A stretch of DNA of 64,000 nt. It comes from Rhizobiales bacterium Ga0077545 (GTDB lineage Bacteria > Pseudomonadota > Alphaproteobacteria > Rhizobiales > Methylopilaceae). The stretch's first letter is position 1, and the number at the start of each line of letters is the position of its first letter. Below, piece after piece: positions 53,508-64,000 of this stretch. The notes under the pieces are model-generated. The model had not been told where the DNA came from. It worked only from the letters and a program-made list of their open reading frames with translations, and did not search any database. The position numbers and the translations under genes were made by a program. The stretch covers positions 124,001 to 188,000 of the forward strand of contig LNEV01000014.1 in NCBI GenBank assembly GCA_001464335.1, in the 5' to 3' direction.

Positions 53508-54599
53508 ATGTCGCTCGTTCTCCAAAACGTCAGCAAGAAAGTCGGCAAGGCGACGCACATCCACGATGTCTCGCTGGAGCTTCCGGCAGGCTCGCTCAAC
53601 GTGCTGCTGGGGCCGACGCTTTCCGGCAAGACCACGCTGATGCGGCTGATGGCCGGGCTCGAACAGCCGAGCACGGGCCGCGTCCTTTTCGACGGCAAGG
53701 ATGTCACCGGCGTCGCCGTACAGACGCGCAATGTGGCGATGGTCTACCAGCAGTTCGTCAATTACCCGACCTTGAGCGTCTACGAGAACATCGCTTCGCC
53801 GCTGCGCATCGCCAAGGTGCCGCGCACCGAGCTCGATGCGCGCGTCCGCGAGGCGGCGGCGCTGTTGCGGCTCGAACCCATGCTCGCCCGCACGCCGCTC
53901 GAACTCTCCGGCGGCCAGCAGCAGCGTACCGCTCTGGCGCGCGCGCTCGTCAAACGCGCGCCTCTCGTTCTGCTCGACGAGCCGCTCGCCAATCTCGATT
54001 ACAAGCTGCGCGAGGAATTGCGCGAGGAACTGCCGAAAATCTTCGCCGCGACGGGCTCGATCCTCGTCTATGCGACGACCGAACCTTCCGAAGCCCTCCA
54101 GCTTGGCGGCAACACGGCGACGCTCGACCGCGGCCGCGTGACCCAGTTCGGCCCGACGATTGAGGTCTATCGCCGCCCGGTCGACCGCCTCACCGCAGAA
54201 GTCTTTTCCGACCCGCCGATGAATTTCGTCGCGGCGGACATCGCGCGCGGTGTCGCACGGCTTTCGGGCGATGTGACCTTGCCTTGCATCGGCCCGCTTT
54301 CCGGCGTGCCGGACGGACGCGTCACGCTTGGCTTCCGCCCCAACCACCTTCACCTGCGGCGCCTCGACGGCGATGCCGTATCCATACATGCGACCGTTTC
54401 AGTGGTCGAAATCACGGGTTCGGAAAGCTTCATTCACGTGCGCCATGCCGGGGATGAATGGATCGCGCTTTCTCATGGCGTTCACGAGCTGAAGCCCGAT
54501 CATCCGGTCGAGCTTTATCTCGATCCGCACAAAATGTTCGTGTTCGGCGCCGACGGACGGCTTGTCGCCGCTCCCCTTCCGGCGGCAGCGGCAGCATAG
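53508..54599 (+). CDS. glpS: glycerol ABC importer ATP-binding subunit GlpS
   Basis: This 363-residue ATPase is the first of the importer set glpSTPQUV described in Rhizobium leguminosarum. Walker A is GPTLSGKTT (35-43), the signature [15 protein letters not shown] (133-147) and Walker [13 protein letters not shown] (153-164). The switch histidine is lost: the usual THD reads TTEP (Thr191). So GlpS offers a good signature but a site with a missing switch residue, complementary to GlpT. A TOBE domain fills the C-terminal third. Confidence 0.91.
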   Translation: MSLVLQNVSKKVGKATHIHDVSLELPAGSLNVLLGPTLSGKTTLMRLMAGLEQPSTGRVLFDGKDVTGVAVQTRNVAMVYQQFVNYPTLSVYENIASPLRIAKVPRTELDARVREAAALLRLEPMLARTPLELSGGQQQRTALARALVKRAPLVLLDEPLANLDYKLREELREELPKIFAATGSILVYATTEPSEALQLGGNTATLDRGRVTQFGPTIEVYRRPVDRLTAEVFSDPPMNFVAADIARGVARLSGDVTLPCIGPLSGVPDGRVTLGFRPNHLHLRRLDGDAVSIHATVSVVEITGSESFIHVRHAGDEWIALSHGVHELKPDHPVELYLDPHKMFVFGADGRLVAAPLPAAAAA

Positions 54600-54608
54600 G
54601 AGAGGACG

Positions 54609-55700
54609 ATGGCAGCCATCACACTCGACCGCCTCGCCCATTCCTACCTGCCGCATCCGTCGGCGCCGTCCGATTATGCGCTGAAACCGCTCGACATTAC
54701 CTGGCGCGACGGCGGCGCCTATGCCCTTCTCGGCCCTTCCGGCTGCGGAAAGACGACGCTGCTCAACATCATATCGGGCCTCGTCGCGCCCAGCGAAGGG
54801 CGTGTTTTGTTCGACGGTACGGACGTCACGCGCATGCCGACCGAGCACCGCAACATCGCGCAGGTGTTCCAGTTCCCGGTCATCTACGACACGATGACGG
54901 TGGCCGAGAATCTCGCATTCCCGCTGAAGAACCGCGGCCTCGCCAAAGCCGAGATAAACGCGCGCGTCCACGAGATCGCGGAAATGCTCGATCTTCGCGG
55001 TGATCTGAACCGGCGCGCGGCGCGCCTCACCGCCGACGCCAAACAGAAGATTTCGCTCGGGCGCGGTCTCGTCCGCTCCGACACGGCCGCCATCCTGTTC
55101 GACGAGCCGCTGACCGTCATCGACCCTCAGCTGAAATGGGAATTGCGCGCCCAGCTCAAGCAGCTTCACCAGAAGGTCGGGCGCACCATGATCTATGTCA
55201 CGCACGACCAGACCGAAGCCATGACCTTCGCCGACACGGTCGTCGTCATGTATGACGGCGGCGTCGTGCAGATCGGAAAACCGGTCGATCTGTTCCAGCG
55301 GCCTGCCCATACATTCGTCGGCTATTTCATCGGCTCGCCCGGCATGAATGTTCTGCCGGCGACAATCGAGGGGCGCGTTGCCCATATCGGCTCGTCGTCG
55401 GTTTTTCTGGCGGACGATTATCCCACCCTTCCCGCCGGGAAGATCGAGATCGGCGTTCGCCCGGAAAACATCGCCCTTAAGACCGGGGCGGAAGGCCTTC
55501 CGGTGCGGATTACGCGCGTCGACGATATCGGCCGCATTCGCATTGCGCGCACGGTTTTCGAAGACCACGAAATCAATGTCGTTTTGCCCGAAGACACACC
55601 GATCCCGACCGATCCGCGCGCAGTGCCCATTGCCGACCGCGTTCATGTCTATGCCGACGGCCACATCGTCGACGCTTCTCCGGTTAGGGGCCACGCATGA
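54609..55700 (+). CDS. glpT: glycerol ABC importer ATP-binding subunit GlpT
   Basis: This 363-residue ATPase is the partner of GlpS. Walker A GPSGCGKTT (42-50), Walker B AILFDEPLTVID and the switch THDQTEAM (His199) are intact. The ABC signature is degenerate, however: LTADAKQKISLGRGL (140-154) in place of LSGGQQQR. In a GlpS/GlpT heterodimer, one nucleotide site would therefore be complete (GlpT Walker motifs with GlpS signature) and the other degenerate. The name is that of the rhizobial ABC operon; this is not the E. coli GlpT antiporter. It overlaps glpP by four bases. Confidence 0.91.
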   Translation: MAAITLDRLAHSYLPHPSAPSDYALKPLDITWRDGGAYALLGPSGCGKTTLLNIISGLVAPSEGRVLFDGTDVTRMPTEHRNIAQVFQFPVIYDTMTVAENLAFPLKNRGLAKAEINARVHEIAEMLDLRGDLNRRAARLTADAKQKISLGRGLVRSDTAAILFDEPLTVIDPQLKWELRAQLKQLHQKVGRTMIYVTHDQTEAMTFADTVVVMYDGGVVQIGKPVDLFQRPAHTFVGYFIGSPGMNVLPATIEGRVAHIGSSSVFLADDYPTLPAGKIEIGVRPENIALKTGAEGLPVRITRVDDIGRIRIARTVFEDHEINVVLPEDTPIPTDPRAVPIADRVHVYADGHIVDASPVRGHA

Positions 55701-56578
55701 ACAAGCCGTTCGACAACCGCGCCTGGTTCCTGGTGCTCCCCGTCTTCCTGCTCGTCGCTTTCTCGGCGATCCTGCCGCTGATGACGGTCGTGAACTATTC
55801 GGTGCAGGACACGTTCGGCAACAACCAGTTTTTTTGGGCAGGCACGGACTGGTATGTGCAGCTGCTTGCGTCCGAACGCTTTCATCAGGCGCTCGGACGC
55901 CAGCTTCTCTTTTCGGCCATCATCCTTCTCATTCAGATTCCGCTCGGCGTGCTCATCGCATTGTGCATGCCGCGCAAGGGCTGGACGGTTTCGCTGACGC
56001 TTGTCCTGATGGCGCTGCCGCTGCTCATTCCGTGGAACGTCGTCGGCACGATCTGGCAGGTCTTCGGGCGCGGCGATATCGGCCTTCTGGGCTACACTCT
56101 GAACCGGATCGGCCTCGACTATAATTACGTCAACAATATCGGCGATGCGTGGGTCACCATCGTCGTTATGGATGTCTGGCACTGGACATCGCTCGTCGCG
56201 CTTCTGGCCTATGCGGGCCTGCGCTCGATCCCCGACGCCTATTATCAGGCGGCGAAGATCGACGGCGCGTCGCGCTGGTCGATCTTCCGCCTGATCCAGC
56301 TTCCGAAGATGAAGCACGTTCTCATCATCGCCGTCCTGCTGCGCTTCATGGACAGTTTCATGATCTACACCGAGCCCTTCGTGCTCACAGGCGGCGGCCC
56401 CGGCAATTCGACGACGTTCCTGTCGATCGACCTCGTCAAGCTGGCGCTCGGCCAGTTCGATCTCGGTCCCGCCGCCGCGATGTCCATCGTCTATTTCCTT
56501 GTCATCCTTCTGCTGTCCTGGGTGTTCTACACCGTCATGACACGCGACGAGAATGAGCGTCAGGGAGGCGCATCATGA
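55697..56578 (+). CDS. glpP: glycerol ABC importer permease GlpP
   Basis: This 293-residue sugar-type permease has six helices and the EAA-like loop YYQAAKIDGASRWSIFRLIQLPKMKHVLIIA. The wording YTEPFVLTGGGPGNSTTFLS is typical of MalF/UgpA-type permeases for polyols and sugars. Both ends overlap neighbours by four bases (glpT and glpQ), giving strict translational coupling within the importer operon. Confidence 0.92.
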   Translation: MNKPFDNRAWFLVLPVFLLVAFSAILPLMTVVNYSVQDTFGNNQFFWAGTDWYVQLLASERFHQALGRQLLFSAIILLIQIPLGVLIALCMPRKGWTVSLTLVLMALPLLIPWNVVGTIWQVFGRGDIGLLGYTLNRIGLDYNYVNNIGDAWVTIVVMDVWHWTSLVALLAYAGLRSIPDAYYQAAKIDGASRWSIFRLIQLPKMKHVLIIAVLLRFMDSFMIYTEPFVLTGGGPGNSTTFLSIDLVKLALGQFDLGPAAAMSIVYFLVILLLSWVFYTVMTRDENERQGGAS

Positions 56579-57366
56579 AGCGGCTCATCCTTGCCCTTTA
56601 CATCGCCTTCCTGCTGGTGCCGATCTACTGGCTCGTCAACATGTCGCTCAAGACGAACCAGGAAATCGTCTCGACCATGACGATCTTCCCGCGCGACATC
56701 ACCTTCGCCAATTACATGACGATCTTCACCGATCCGGCGTGGTATTCGGGCTACATCAATTCGATCACCTATGTCGTGCTCAACACGATCATCTCGATCT
56801 CCGTCGCGCTGCCTGCCGCCTATGCGTTCTCGCGCTACCGCTTTCTCGGCGACAAGCACATGTTCTTCTGGCTTCTGACGAACCGCATGGCGCCGCCCGC
56901 GGTGTTCGCGCTGCCCTTCTTCAATCTGTACTCCGCCATTGGCCTCTTCGACACGCCGCTGGCCGTCGCGCTGGCGCATTGCCTGTTCAACGTGCCGCTC
57001 GCGGTGTGGATTCTCGAAGGCTTCATGTCGGGCGTGCCGCGCGAAATCGACGAGACGGCTTACATTGACGGCTATTCGTTCCCGCGTTTCTTCGTGAAAA
57101 TCTTCATGCCGCTGATCGCGTCCGGCATCGGCGTCGCGGCCTTCTTCTGTTTCATGTTCTCGTGGGTGGAACTCCTGCTCGCGCGCACGCTCACCTCGGT
57201 GAACGCAAAGCCCATCGCCGCCACGATGACGCGCACTGTCTCGGCCGCTGGCATCGACTGGGGCGTGCTCGCCGCGGCGGGCGTGCTGACAATCGTTCCG
57301 GGTGCCATCGTCATCTATTTCGTCCGCAACTACATCGCCAAGGGCTTTGCCCTTGGGCGCGTCTGA
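56575..57366 (+). CDS. glpQ: glycerol ABC importer permease GlpQ
   Basis: This 263-residue permease of the MalG/UgpE type has six helices and the loop EIDETAYIDGYSFPRFFVKIFMPLIASGIGV. It pairs with GlpP, whose stop overlaps its start, to form the channel. The name again follows the rhizobial ABC operon and should not be confused with the E. coli glycerophosphodiester phosphodiesterase GlpQ. Confidence 0.92.
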   Translation: MKRLILALYIAFLLVPIYWLVNMSLKTNQEIVSTMTIFPRDITFANYMTIFTDPAWYSGYINSITYVVLNTIISISVALPAAYAFSRYRFLGDKHMFFWLLTNRMAPPAVFALPFFNLYSAIGLFDTPLAVALAHCLFNVPLAVWILEGFMSGVPREIDETAYIDGYSFPRFFVKIFMPLIASGIGVAAFFCFMFSWVELLLARTLTSVNAKPIAATMTRTVSAAGIDWGVLAAAGVLTIVPGAIVIYFVRNYIAKGFALGRV

Positions 57367-57376
57367 GGAGGCCGTG

Positions 57377-57664
57377 ATGGAAAGCCTCGCATGGATGGCC
57401 TGGACCTGGCAGACGGCCACCTTCTTCAGCGTCATCCTGCTCATTCTGATCGGCATGACGATCTGGGAGCGCGTCTCGCCTTCGGGCGAACGCGTTGGCG
57501 TGCTGCGTCTCAGCACGACACGCGGCGATCGGCTGTTCATTTCGTTGCTCGGCGCGGCCTACATCCATCTCGCATGGCTCGGCCTGATCGGGACGGAGCC
57601 CGCGCTTTACTGGGCCACGTTCATTTCGCTCGTCTACGCGCTCGGCGTTTTCCGCTGGGCCTAG
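57377..57664 (+). CDS. glpU: DUF2160 small membrane protein GlpU
   Basis: This 95-residue protein has three hydrophobic helices (about 11-29, 50-66 and 72-88). The core TFFSVILLILIGMTIWERVSPSGERVGVLRLSTTRGDRLF is the DUF2160 signature. It always accompanies this class of glycerol importer, where it is named glpU, but its role is unclear; an accessory membrane subunit is likely. The ATG follows GAGGAGG eleven bases after glpQ. Confidence 0.88.
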   Translation: MESLAWMAWTWQTATFFSVILLILIGMTIWERVSPSGERVGVLRLSTTRGDRLFISLLGAAYIHLAWLGLIGTEPALYWATFISLVYALGVFRWA

Positions 57665-57741
57665 GCGTGCCACGCAGATTCCACGTCGCTCCGCGTCCGG
57701 GCGAGCGTGGTTACAACGAATCGGACGCGGGAGGAAACGCG

Positions 57742-59508
<1,767 letters not shown>

Positions 59509-59536
59509 GCCCGGCATTACGTTAAGCTGATACAGG

Positions 59537-59567
59537 GAGGCCGGGAGCGATCCCGGCCTCTTTTTTT
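59537..59567 (+). terminator. strong Rho-independent terminator between glpV and glpK
   Basis: A 10-bp perfect GC-rich stem, GAGGCCGGGA/TCCCGGCCTC, with a GCGA tetraloop is followed by seven T residues. It lies inside the locus, 38 bp before the glpK start, so glpK depends on read-through or on a promoter hidden in or beyond the hairpin. Confidence 0.92.
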
Positions 59568-59604
59568 GGGAGACGCGGCGCAAGACCGCGAAGGAGGAGG
59601 AAGA

Positions 59605-61089
59605 ATGGCGGGGTATGTCCTTGCGGTGGATCAGGGCACGACATCGACGCGCGCGATCCTGTTCAGCAGCAGCCTGAGCGTCATCGCCGTCGCGCAGCAG
59701 GAATTCCGCCAACACTTCCCCGAACCCGGCTGGGTCGAGCACGATCCCGAGGATCTGTGGGCAACGACCGTTTCCACAGTCAACGAAGTCCTCGCCCGCG
59801 CCGATGTCCGCGCCGCCGACATCGCGGCGCTCGGGATCACCAATCAGCGCGAAACAACCGTGGTCTGGGACCGCAAGACCGGACGCGCCATACACAATGC
59901 CATCGTCTGGCAGGACCGCCGCACCGCCGAGCGCTGCGCGGCGCTGAAGAAGGAAGGGATCGAACCGCTCGTCAGCGAACGCACGGGCCTGATCGTCGAT
60001 CCCTATTTTTCGGGCACGAAGATCGCCTGGATTCTCGACCGCGTGGAGGGCGCGCGCGCCGCCGCCGAACGCGGAGAGCTTGCCTTCGGCACCGTCGACA
60101 GTTTCCTGCTCTGGCGCATGACCGGCGGAAAGGTCCACGCGACCGACGCGACGAACGCCTCGCGGTCCATGATCTACGACATCCGCACAGGCGCGTTCGA
60201 TCGGGATCTGATGAACGCGGTCGGGGTGCCGGAATCGGTGCTGCCCGAAGTGAAAGATTCGTCCGGACATTTCGGAACGACGGAGGCTCACCTGTTCGGC
60301 GCACCCATCAAGGTGTGCGGCATCGCGGGAGACCAGCAGGCCGCCGTCGTCGGTCAGGCCTGTTTCAGGCCCGGCATGATGAAAGTCACCTACGGCACCG
60401 GCGCGTTCGCGCTCCTCAACATCGGGGACGAGCCTGTCGCCTCGAAGAATCGCCTTCTCACCACCGTCGCCTATCAGCTTAACGGAAAACGCACCTACGC
60501 GATCGAAGGCGCGATCTTCGTCGCGGGCTCCGCCGTGCAATGGCTGCGCGACGGGCTCGGCATCATCAAGCACGCCTCCGAAACGCAAGCTTTGGCCGCG
60601 CAGGCCGATCCCCATCAGAAGGTCTACCTGGTTCCCGCCTTTACCGGCCTCGGCGCACCTTATTGGGAGCCGGAAGCGCGTGGCGTGCTCACCGGCATCA
60701 CGCGCGGCACGGGCCGGGCGGAACTCGCCCGCGCGACGCTCGAAAGCGTCGGCTACCAGACCCACGACCTTTACGACGCAATGCGCGCCGACTGGTCCGG
60801 CGACAGCGAGACGGTGCTGCGCGTCGATGGCGGCATGGTCCGCGACGACTGGACCATGCAATTCCTCGCCGATGTGCTGGACGCGCCGGTCGACCGCCCT
60901 CAGATCATCGAAACCACCGCGCTCGGCGCCGCCTATCTCGCGGGTCTTGCGGCGGGCGTCTGCCCCTCACCGGAGGAGTTCGGCAAGCACTGGAAGCTCG
61001 ACCGCCGCTTCACGCCGGCGATGGAGGGATCCTTGCGCGGGGAAAAGCTGAAAGGCTGGGCCGAAGCCATCGGCCGCACACGCCGCTGA
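59605..61089 (+). CDS. glpK: glycerol kinase
   Basis: GlpK phosphorylates imported glycerol to glycerol-3-phosphate, the substrate of GlpD and inducer of GlpR. The 494-residue FGGY kinase shows [16 protein letters not shown] (ATP phosphate loop), [23 protein letters not shown] and the adenosine-site motif [12 protein letters not shown]. It also shows [12 protein letters not shown] and [14 protein letters not shown]. An AAGGAGGAGG ribosome site precedes the ATG. It closes the glycerol locus. Confidence 0.96.
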   Translation: MAGYVLAVDQGTTSTRAILFSSSLSVIAVAQQEFRQHFPEPGWVEHDPEDLWATTVSTVNEVLARADVRAADIAALGITNQRETTVVWDRKTGRAIHNAIVWQDRRTAERCAALKKEGIEPLVSERTGLIVDPYFSGTKIAWILDRVEGARAAAERGELAFGTVDSFLLWRMTGGKVHATDATNASRSMIYDIRTGAFDRDLMNAVGVPESVLPEVKDSSGHFGTTEAHLFGAPIKVCGIAGDQQAAVVGQACFRPGMMKVTYGTGAFALLNIGDEPVASKNRLLTTVAYQLNGKRTYAIEGAIFVAGSAVQWLRDGLGIIKHASETQALAAQADPHQKVYLVPAFTGLGAPYWEPEARGVLTGITRGTGRAELARATLESVGYQTHDLYDAMRADWSGDSETVLRVDGGMVRDDWTMQFLADVLDAPVDRPQIIETTALGAAYLAGLAAGVCPSPEEFGKHWKLDRRFTPAMEGSLRGEKLKGWAEAIGRTRR

Positions 61090-61097
61090 CGGCGTAC

Positions 61098-61622
61098 CTA
61101 CTCCTTGAACCTCCGCTCGATCAGCCCCGCATCGAGATCCGCTTTCCGCGCCCACACGAAAAGCAGGTCCGAAAGGCGGTTGATATAGGACAGGACGGCA
61201 GGCGGCGCGGGCGGCGTGTCCAGCGCCGAAATGCTGCGCTCGGCCCGCCGCGTAACGGCGCGCGCCATATGGAGCCGTGCACCGCCTTCGCTTTCGCCGG
61301 GATAGATAAAATCCCGGAGCTCGGGCAGACCCGCCTCGACGTCGTCGATCAGCTTTTCGAGCCTGCGCACCGCATCCTCGTTCAACACCGGTTCGGCACG
61401 CTTTCCCTCCCCGCTGACAACGGCGCCGATCACGTACAGATCGCGCTGTATCTCCCGGAGGTCCTGCGCGATGGATGGGCACACGATGCGGGCGAGACCA
61501 AGCGCTGCCGACACTTCGTCGAGATCGCCTGCCGCGATCACGACCCAGGAATTCTTTGCGACGCGGCGGCCGGAGAACAGCATGGTTTCTCCGGCATCGC
61601 CCTTCTTAGTGTAGATCTTCAT
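61098..61622 (-). CDS. PduO-type cob(I)alamin adenosyltransferase
   Basis: This 174-residue enzyme transfers the adenosyl group of ATP to cob(I)alamin, making coenzyme B12. The N-terminal MKIYTKKGDAGETMLFSGRRV and VAAGDLDEVSAALGLA are typical of the trimeric PduO family. So are the C-terminal ARAVTRRAERSI helix and INRLSDLLFVWARKAD. It lies 5 bp after btuB on the same strand, so the cobalamin riboswitch upstream of btuB should control it too. It converges on glpK. Confidence 0.93.
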   Translation of the reverse strand: MKIYTKKGDAGETMLFSGRRVAKNSWVVIAAGDLDEVSAALGLARIVCPSIAQDLREIQRDLYVIGAVVSGEGKRAEPVLNEDAVRRLEKLIDDVEAGLPELRDFIYPGESEGGARLHMARAVTRRAERSISALDTPPAPPAVLSYINRLSDLLFVWARKADLDAGLIERRFKE

Positions 61623-61627
61623 CGGCC

Positions 61628-63538
61628 TCAGAAACTGACTTTCATACCCATGACCGCCACGCGGCCGGTTCCGCCGAACGTATAGGCTTCCTCATATTCC
61701 TCGTCGAAAAGATTTTCGACGCGGCCATAGATTTCGGCCTGTTCGGTTAACCTGTACCCGGCGCGGATATTGACGAGAACGAAGTCATCCAATTCCACCA
61801 CTGGACGCCAGAACGGAAGATCGGTCTGCGTTCCGTTGTAGATGACGCTGAAGCCCGCGCTCGCACGTCCGTCGAGAAAGCCATAGTCGACGTCGAGGCT
61901 TCCCGAGAACTCCGGGCGGCGGATGAGAAGATCGCCATCCGCATCGCGCGCATCGGTCCAGGTGAAGCTGGCGCGTGTCGTCAGATTGTCGATCGGGCGC
62001 GCGGTCACTTCGAGCTCGAAGCCGTGGATCTTCGACGTGCCCGGCTGGTTGATCACCGTCATGCCCGAAGTCTCGATGAGGTCTTCGACACGCTGGTCGA
62101 AATAGGTGACGGAGACGTTGAGGCGATTGTCCCACAGGGACTGATCGATCCCCGCGTCCCAGCCGCGCGTCTTCTCGGGCTCAAGATCGGGGTTCGGCAC
62201 GAAAGTCGCCGTCTGCCCATACAATTCATAAAGCGTCGGGTTCTTGACGCCGGTTCCATAGGACGTGCGCAACTTGGTTCCCGTGGAATGGATCAGATAG
62301 GCGGCGGAGAGACGGAAGGTCGTCTCATCCTCGAAACGCTCGCTGAAATCGTGGCGCGCGCCGCCGGTGAAGAAGAAGGTGTCGCTCACGCCGAGCTTGT
62401 ACTCGCCGCCCACGCTCGTCTGCGACACGTCTTCGTCAAAGCTTGAAAACGAACTGCTCGACTGTACGGCGTCGATCTCATGATCGGCGAGAAAGCTGAG
62501 CGTGTGGTCGAGATTGCCCGTCTCCGCAAAGACATTGCTGCGATAATCGATCTTGGTTTTCTCGCCCTCGAAGCTCGCGGGATCGAACGTGCCGTAGAGC
62601 GAATCGTAATCGTGTACGAGGCGGCTCACGCCCGCGATCTGCTGCCATTTGCCGTCGAAAAGATCGAGCGTCGCCTGTGCCCGCCCGAAGGCCTGCCGTC
62701 CGTCGATGTCGTTCTTGAAGTCGTAAGCGCCGCCCGGCGGCATCCACGAGCCCGCCTCGTCGTCTCCTTCGACATAATAATCGAGCCCGCGGCCGACGAG
62801 ATCGAAGCGGAGATTATCGAGCGCCTGAAAGCCGATCTTCGCCAGGACGCCCGCATTGCGATAGCCGTCCTTTTCCGTGTTGAGACCGCCCATGAGATTG
62901 GAGCGCCATTCGGCGGCGGACGAGAAACCGTCCGTACGCAGACCGGCGGCACTCAGAAGGTAATCGACGCGATCCGTCGAGCCGGACAGCGAGGCTCCGC
63001 CGGCGACCGTGCCGCGCGACCCGCCTTCGACATATCCCGCAAGCCGCGCCGGTCCTTCGCCGCGGCGGCTGACGATGTTGACGACGCCGCCCGCCGCATC
63101 CGAGCCATAGAGCGCGCTCTGCGGCCCGCGCAGCACTTCGATGCGCTCGATGTCCTGAACGAGAAGATGCGCGAAGTTGAACTCGCTGCCGCCGATCGGA
63201 TCGTTGACCTCGATGCCGTCGATGAGAACCAGAGTGTTGTTCGATTCCGATCCGCGAATGCGCAACTGAGTCAGGCCGCCGAAGCCCCCGGTGCGGTTGA
63301 CGGAAACGCCGGGCACGCTGCGCAGGGCATCGGACACAAGACGCACCTGCCGCCGCTCAAGCTCCTCGCGGGAGAGGATGGTCACGGCGCTGCCGACTTC
63401 GCGGGTCGGCGTCGGCGTGAGATTGGCAGTCACCGAAATCTCGTCGAGTTCGACCGGCGGCAGAGCGGTCTGGGCGAGAGCGGAAACGGACAGAACGGAA
63501 ACGGATGCCGCGGATGCGAGCAGGAGAGTACGGAACAT
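61628..63538 (-). CDS. btuB: TonB-dependent vitamin B12 receptor BtuB
   Basis: BtuB is the outer-membrane channel that imports cobalamin using TonB energy. The 636-residue protein has a signal peptide (1-24) and a TonB box, DEISVTAN (32-39). The plug domain has LSDALRSVPGVSVNRTGGFGG and LVLIDGIEVNDP, then the ERIEVLRGPQSALYGSDAAGGVVNI motif, and a 22-strand barrel ends in the terminal aromatic MKVSF. The start was taken at MFRTLLLAS so that the signal peptide is N-terminal; an ATG eight codons upstream is possible. The cobalamin riboswitch upstream identifies the ligand. Confidence 0.93.
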   Translation of the reverse strand: MFRTLLLASAASVSVLSVSALAQTALPPVELDEISVTANLTPTPTREVGSAVTILSREELERRQVRLVSDALRSVPGVSVNRTGGFGGLTQLRIRGSESNNTLVLIDGIEVNDPIGGSEFNFAHLLVQDIERIEVLRGPQSALYGSDAAGGVVNIVSRRGEGPARLAGYVEGGSRGTVAGGASLSGSTDRVDYLLSAAGLRTDGFSSAAEWRSNLMGGLNTEKDGYRNAGVLAKIGFQALDNLRFDLVGRGLDYYVEGDDEAGSWMPPGGAYDFKNDIDGRQAFGRAQATLDLFDGKWQQIAGVSRLVHDYDSLYGTFDPASFEGEKTKIDYRSNVFAETGNLDHTLSFLADHEIDAVQSSSSFSSFDEDVSQTSVGGEYKLGVSDTFFFTGGARHDFSERFEDETTFRLSAAYLIHSTGTKLRTSYGTGVKNPTLYELYGQTATFVPNPDLEPEKTRGWDAGIDQSLWDNRLNVSVTYFDQRVEDLIETSGMTVINQPGTSKIHGFELEVTARPIDNLTTRASFTWTDARDADGDLLIRRPEFSGSLDVDYGFLDGRASAGFSVIYNGTQTDLPFWRPVVELDDFVLVNIRAGYRLTEQAEIYGRVENLFDEEYEEAYTFGGTGRVAVMGMKVSF

Positions 63539-63593
63539 CAAAGCCTCGGGCGGACGCGCCATTGGAAGCATCATCCGCGAGCGAAGCCCCGTT

Positions 63594-63625
63594 CTTTGCG
63601 GCGTGCGAAAACGCGAGCCGCAAAG
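63594..63625 (-). promoter_or_regulatory. hairpin between riboswitch and btuB (possible expression platform)
   Basis: In the btuB leader, CTTTGCGGC pairs with GCCGCAAAG over 9 bp around a 14-nt loop. It lies 56 to 87 bp before the start codon and lacks a U-tract on the transcript, so it is not an intrinsic terminator by itself. It might be part of the riboswitch expression platform or a Rho-linked structure. Confidence 0.4.
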
Positions 63626-63679
63626 CCCCCGAAACGACCCCCGGCACACCCCGTCCGGCGTTCTCGCGCATGACTACGC

Positions 63680-63852
63680 TCGACGGCAGGTCTCCTGGCT
63701 CACGGGTCACCTCTCTCGCGCCGCCTTCCCGGGAAACCCAGTGGCTCAAAGGCGCGAAAAATCGCCGTTTACAGTTGCGGGGGCAGCTGCGGCTTCAGAG
63801 CCTAAACCCCTCACCGCATTCCCTTTTCACCCCCGCGAGGGGGAACCGTCAG
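63680..63852 (-). ncRNA. cobalamin riboswitch
   Basis: On the reverse strand the leader contains the B12 box GCTGCCCCCGCAACTGTAA (63769-63787). After it come CCACTGGG, CCGGGAAGGCG and the closing GAGCCAGGAGACCTGCCGTC, the conserved core of the AdoCbl-type riboswitch. The 5' side holds GGGTGAAAAGGGAA. The outer helix pairs GACGG (63846-63850) with CCGTC (63682-63686). Cobalamin binding normally switches off btuB-type genes. It should control btuB and the adenosyltransferase. Confidence 0.95.
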
Positions 63853-64000
63853 GCTGATTGATGACGGCAAACGCGCAAGATTGCAATTGCCCGTTATAGT
63901 ATTACATCCACCGTCACATTTTTGCGGCGTTGGGCTTCCGGCCCGATTGCGCTAGAACCCTGCCAGTTTTTCCGCACGAGAATATTTATGTCCGCCCGCC

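Noticed and set aside
63988-64000. Possible start of a plus-strand gene at the right edge
   Set aside because: Only an ATG and three further codons are visible, with no clear ribosome site, so it cannot be supported.

Overview
The window reads as chromosomal DNA of a high-GC alphaproteobacterium, most likely of the order Hyphomicrobiales (Rhizobiales). Four things point that way: the order argH-lptM-lysA-TIGR02302; an MJ0042 zinc-ribbon gene with hpt and a CheY-like receiver next to ftsE-ftsX; the glpR-glpD-glpSTPQUV-glpK glycerol locus known from rhizobia; and heavy codon bias that leaves long spurious antisense reading frames. I see no rRNA, tRNA, prophage, transposase or CRISPR array.

Layout. 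1-5.5 kb: the 5' part of a chemoreceptor gene (cut by the window edge), TspO, a HIG1-like small membrane protein, a rhomboid protease, an orphan BrnA-like antitoxin with a histone-H1-like tail, three small genes (one YjfB-like) and a TlpA thioredoxin. 5.5-25.2 kb: mostly conserved housekeeping genes, namely argH, lptM, lysA, a TIGR02302 envelope protein, the zinc-ribbon/hpt/receiver operon, ftsE-ftsX-ydcF-plsC, chaC, a chorismate mutase/aminotransferase/prephenate dehydrogenase operon for Phe and Tyr, metX-metW, regulators and HU. Two spacers in this part look like RNA genes: 8.72-9.06 kb and 23.9-24.1 kb. 25.2-30.6 kb: an unassigned protein/SET methyltransferase/MFS operon, a CHASE4-GGDEF-EAL protein and a DUF3830 protein.

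30.6-50.9 kb is the accessory heart of the window. Two polyamine-type ABC importers flank a catabolic block. The first importer is co-transcribed with a hydantoin/Asp-Glu racemase-like protein and an acetyltransferase, and lies opposite a GntR-FCD regulator. The block is a five-gene operon (TauE-like permease, YdfG-like SDR, TIGR03364 FAD oxidase, PhnX and a phosphonate monoester hydrolase-like sulfatase-superfamily enzyme), with a divergent class III omega-transaminase and a MocR regulator. Together they look like a route from phosphonate esters through an aminophosphonate to phosphonoacetaldehyde, acetaldehyde and phosphate. A pair of similar 10-mers at identical 22-bp spacing in the transaminase and MocR promoters suggests that one regulator ties the block to the second importer.

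51-61 kb is a complete glycerol / glycerol-3-phosphate locus: the GlpR repressor, GlpD dehydrogenase, the GlpSTPQUV ABC importer and GlpK kinase, with a strong terminator hairpin between glpV and glpK. 61-63.9 kb holds a cobalamin operon: a riboswitch, btuB and a PduO-type adenosyltransferase.
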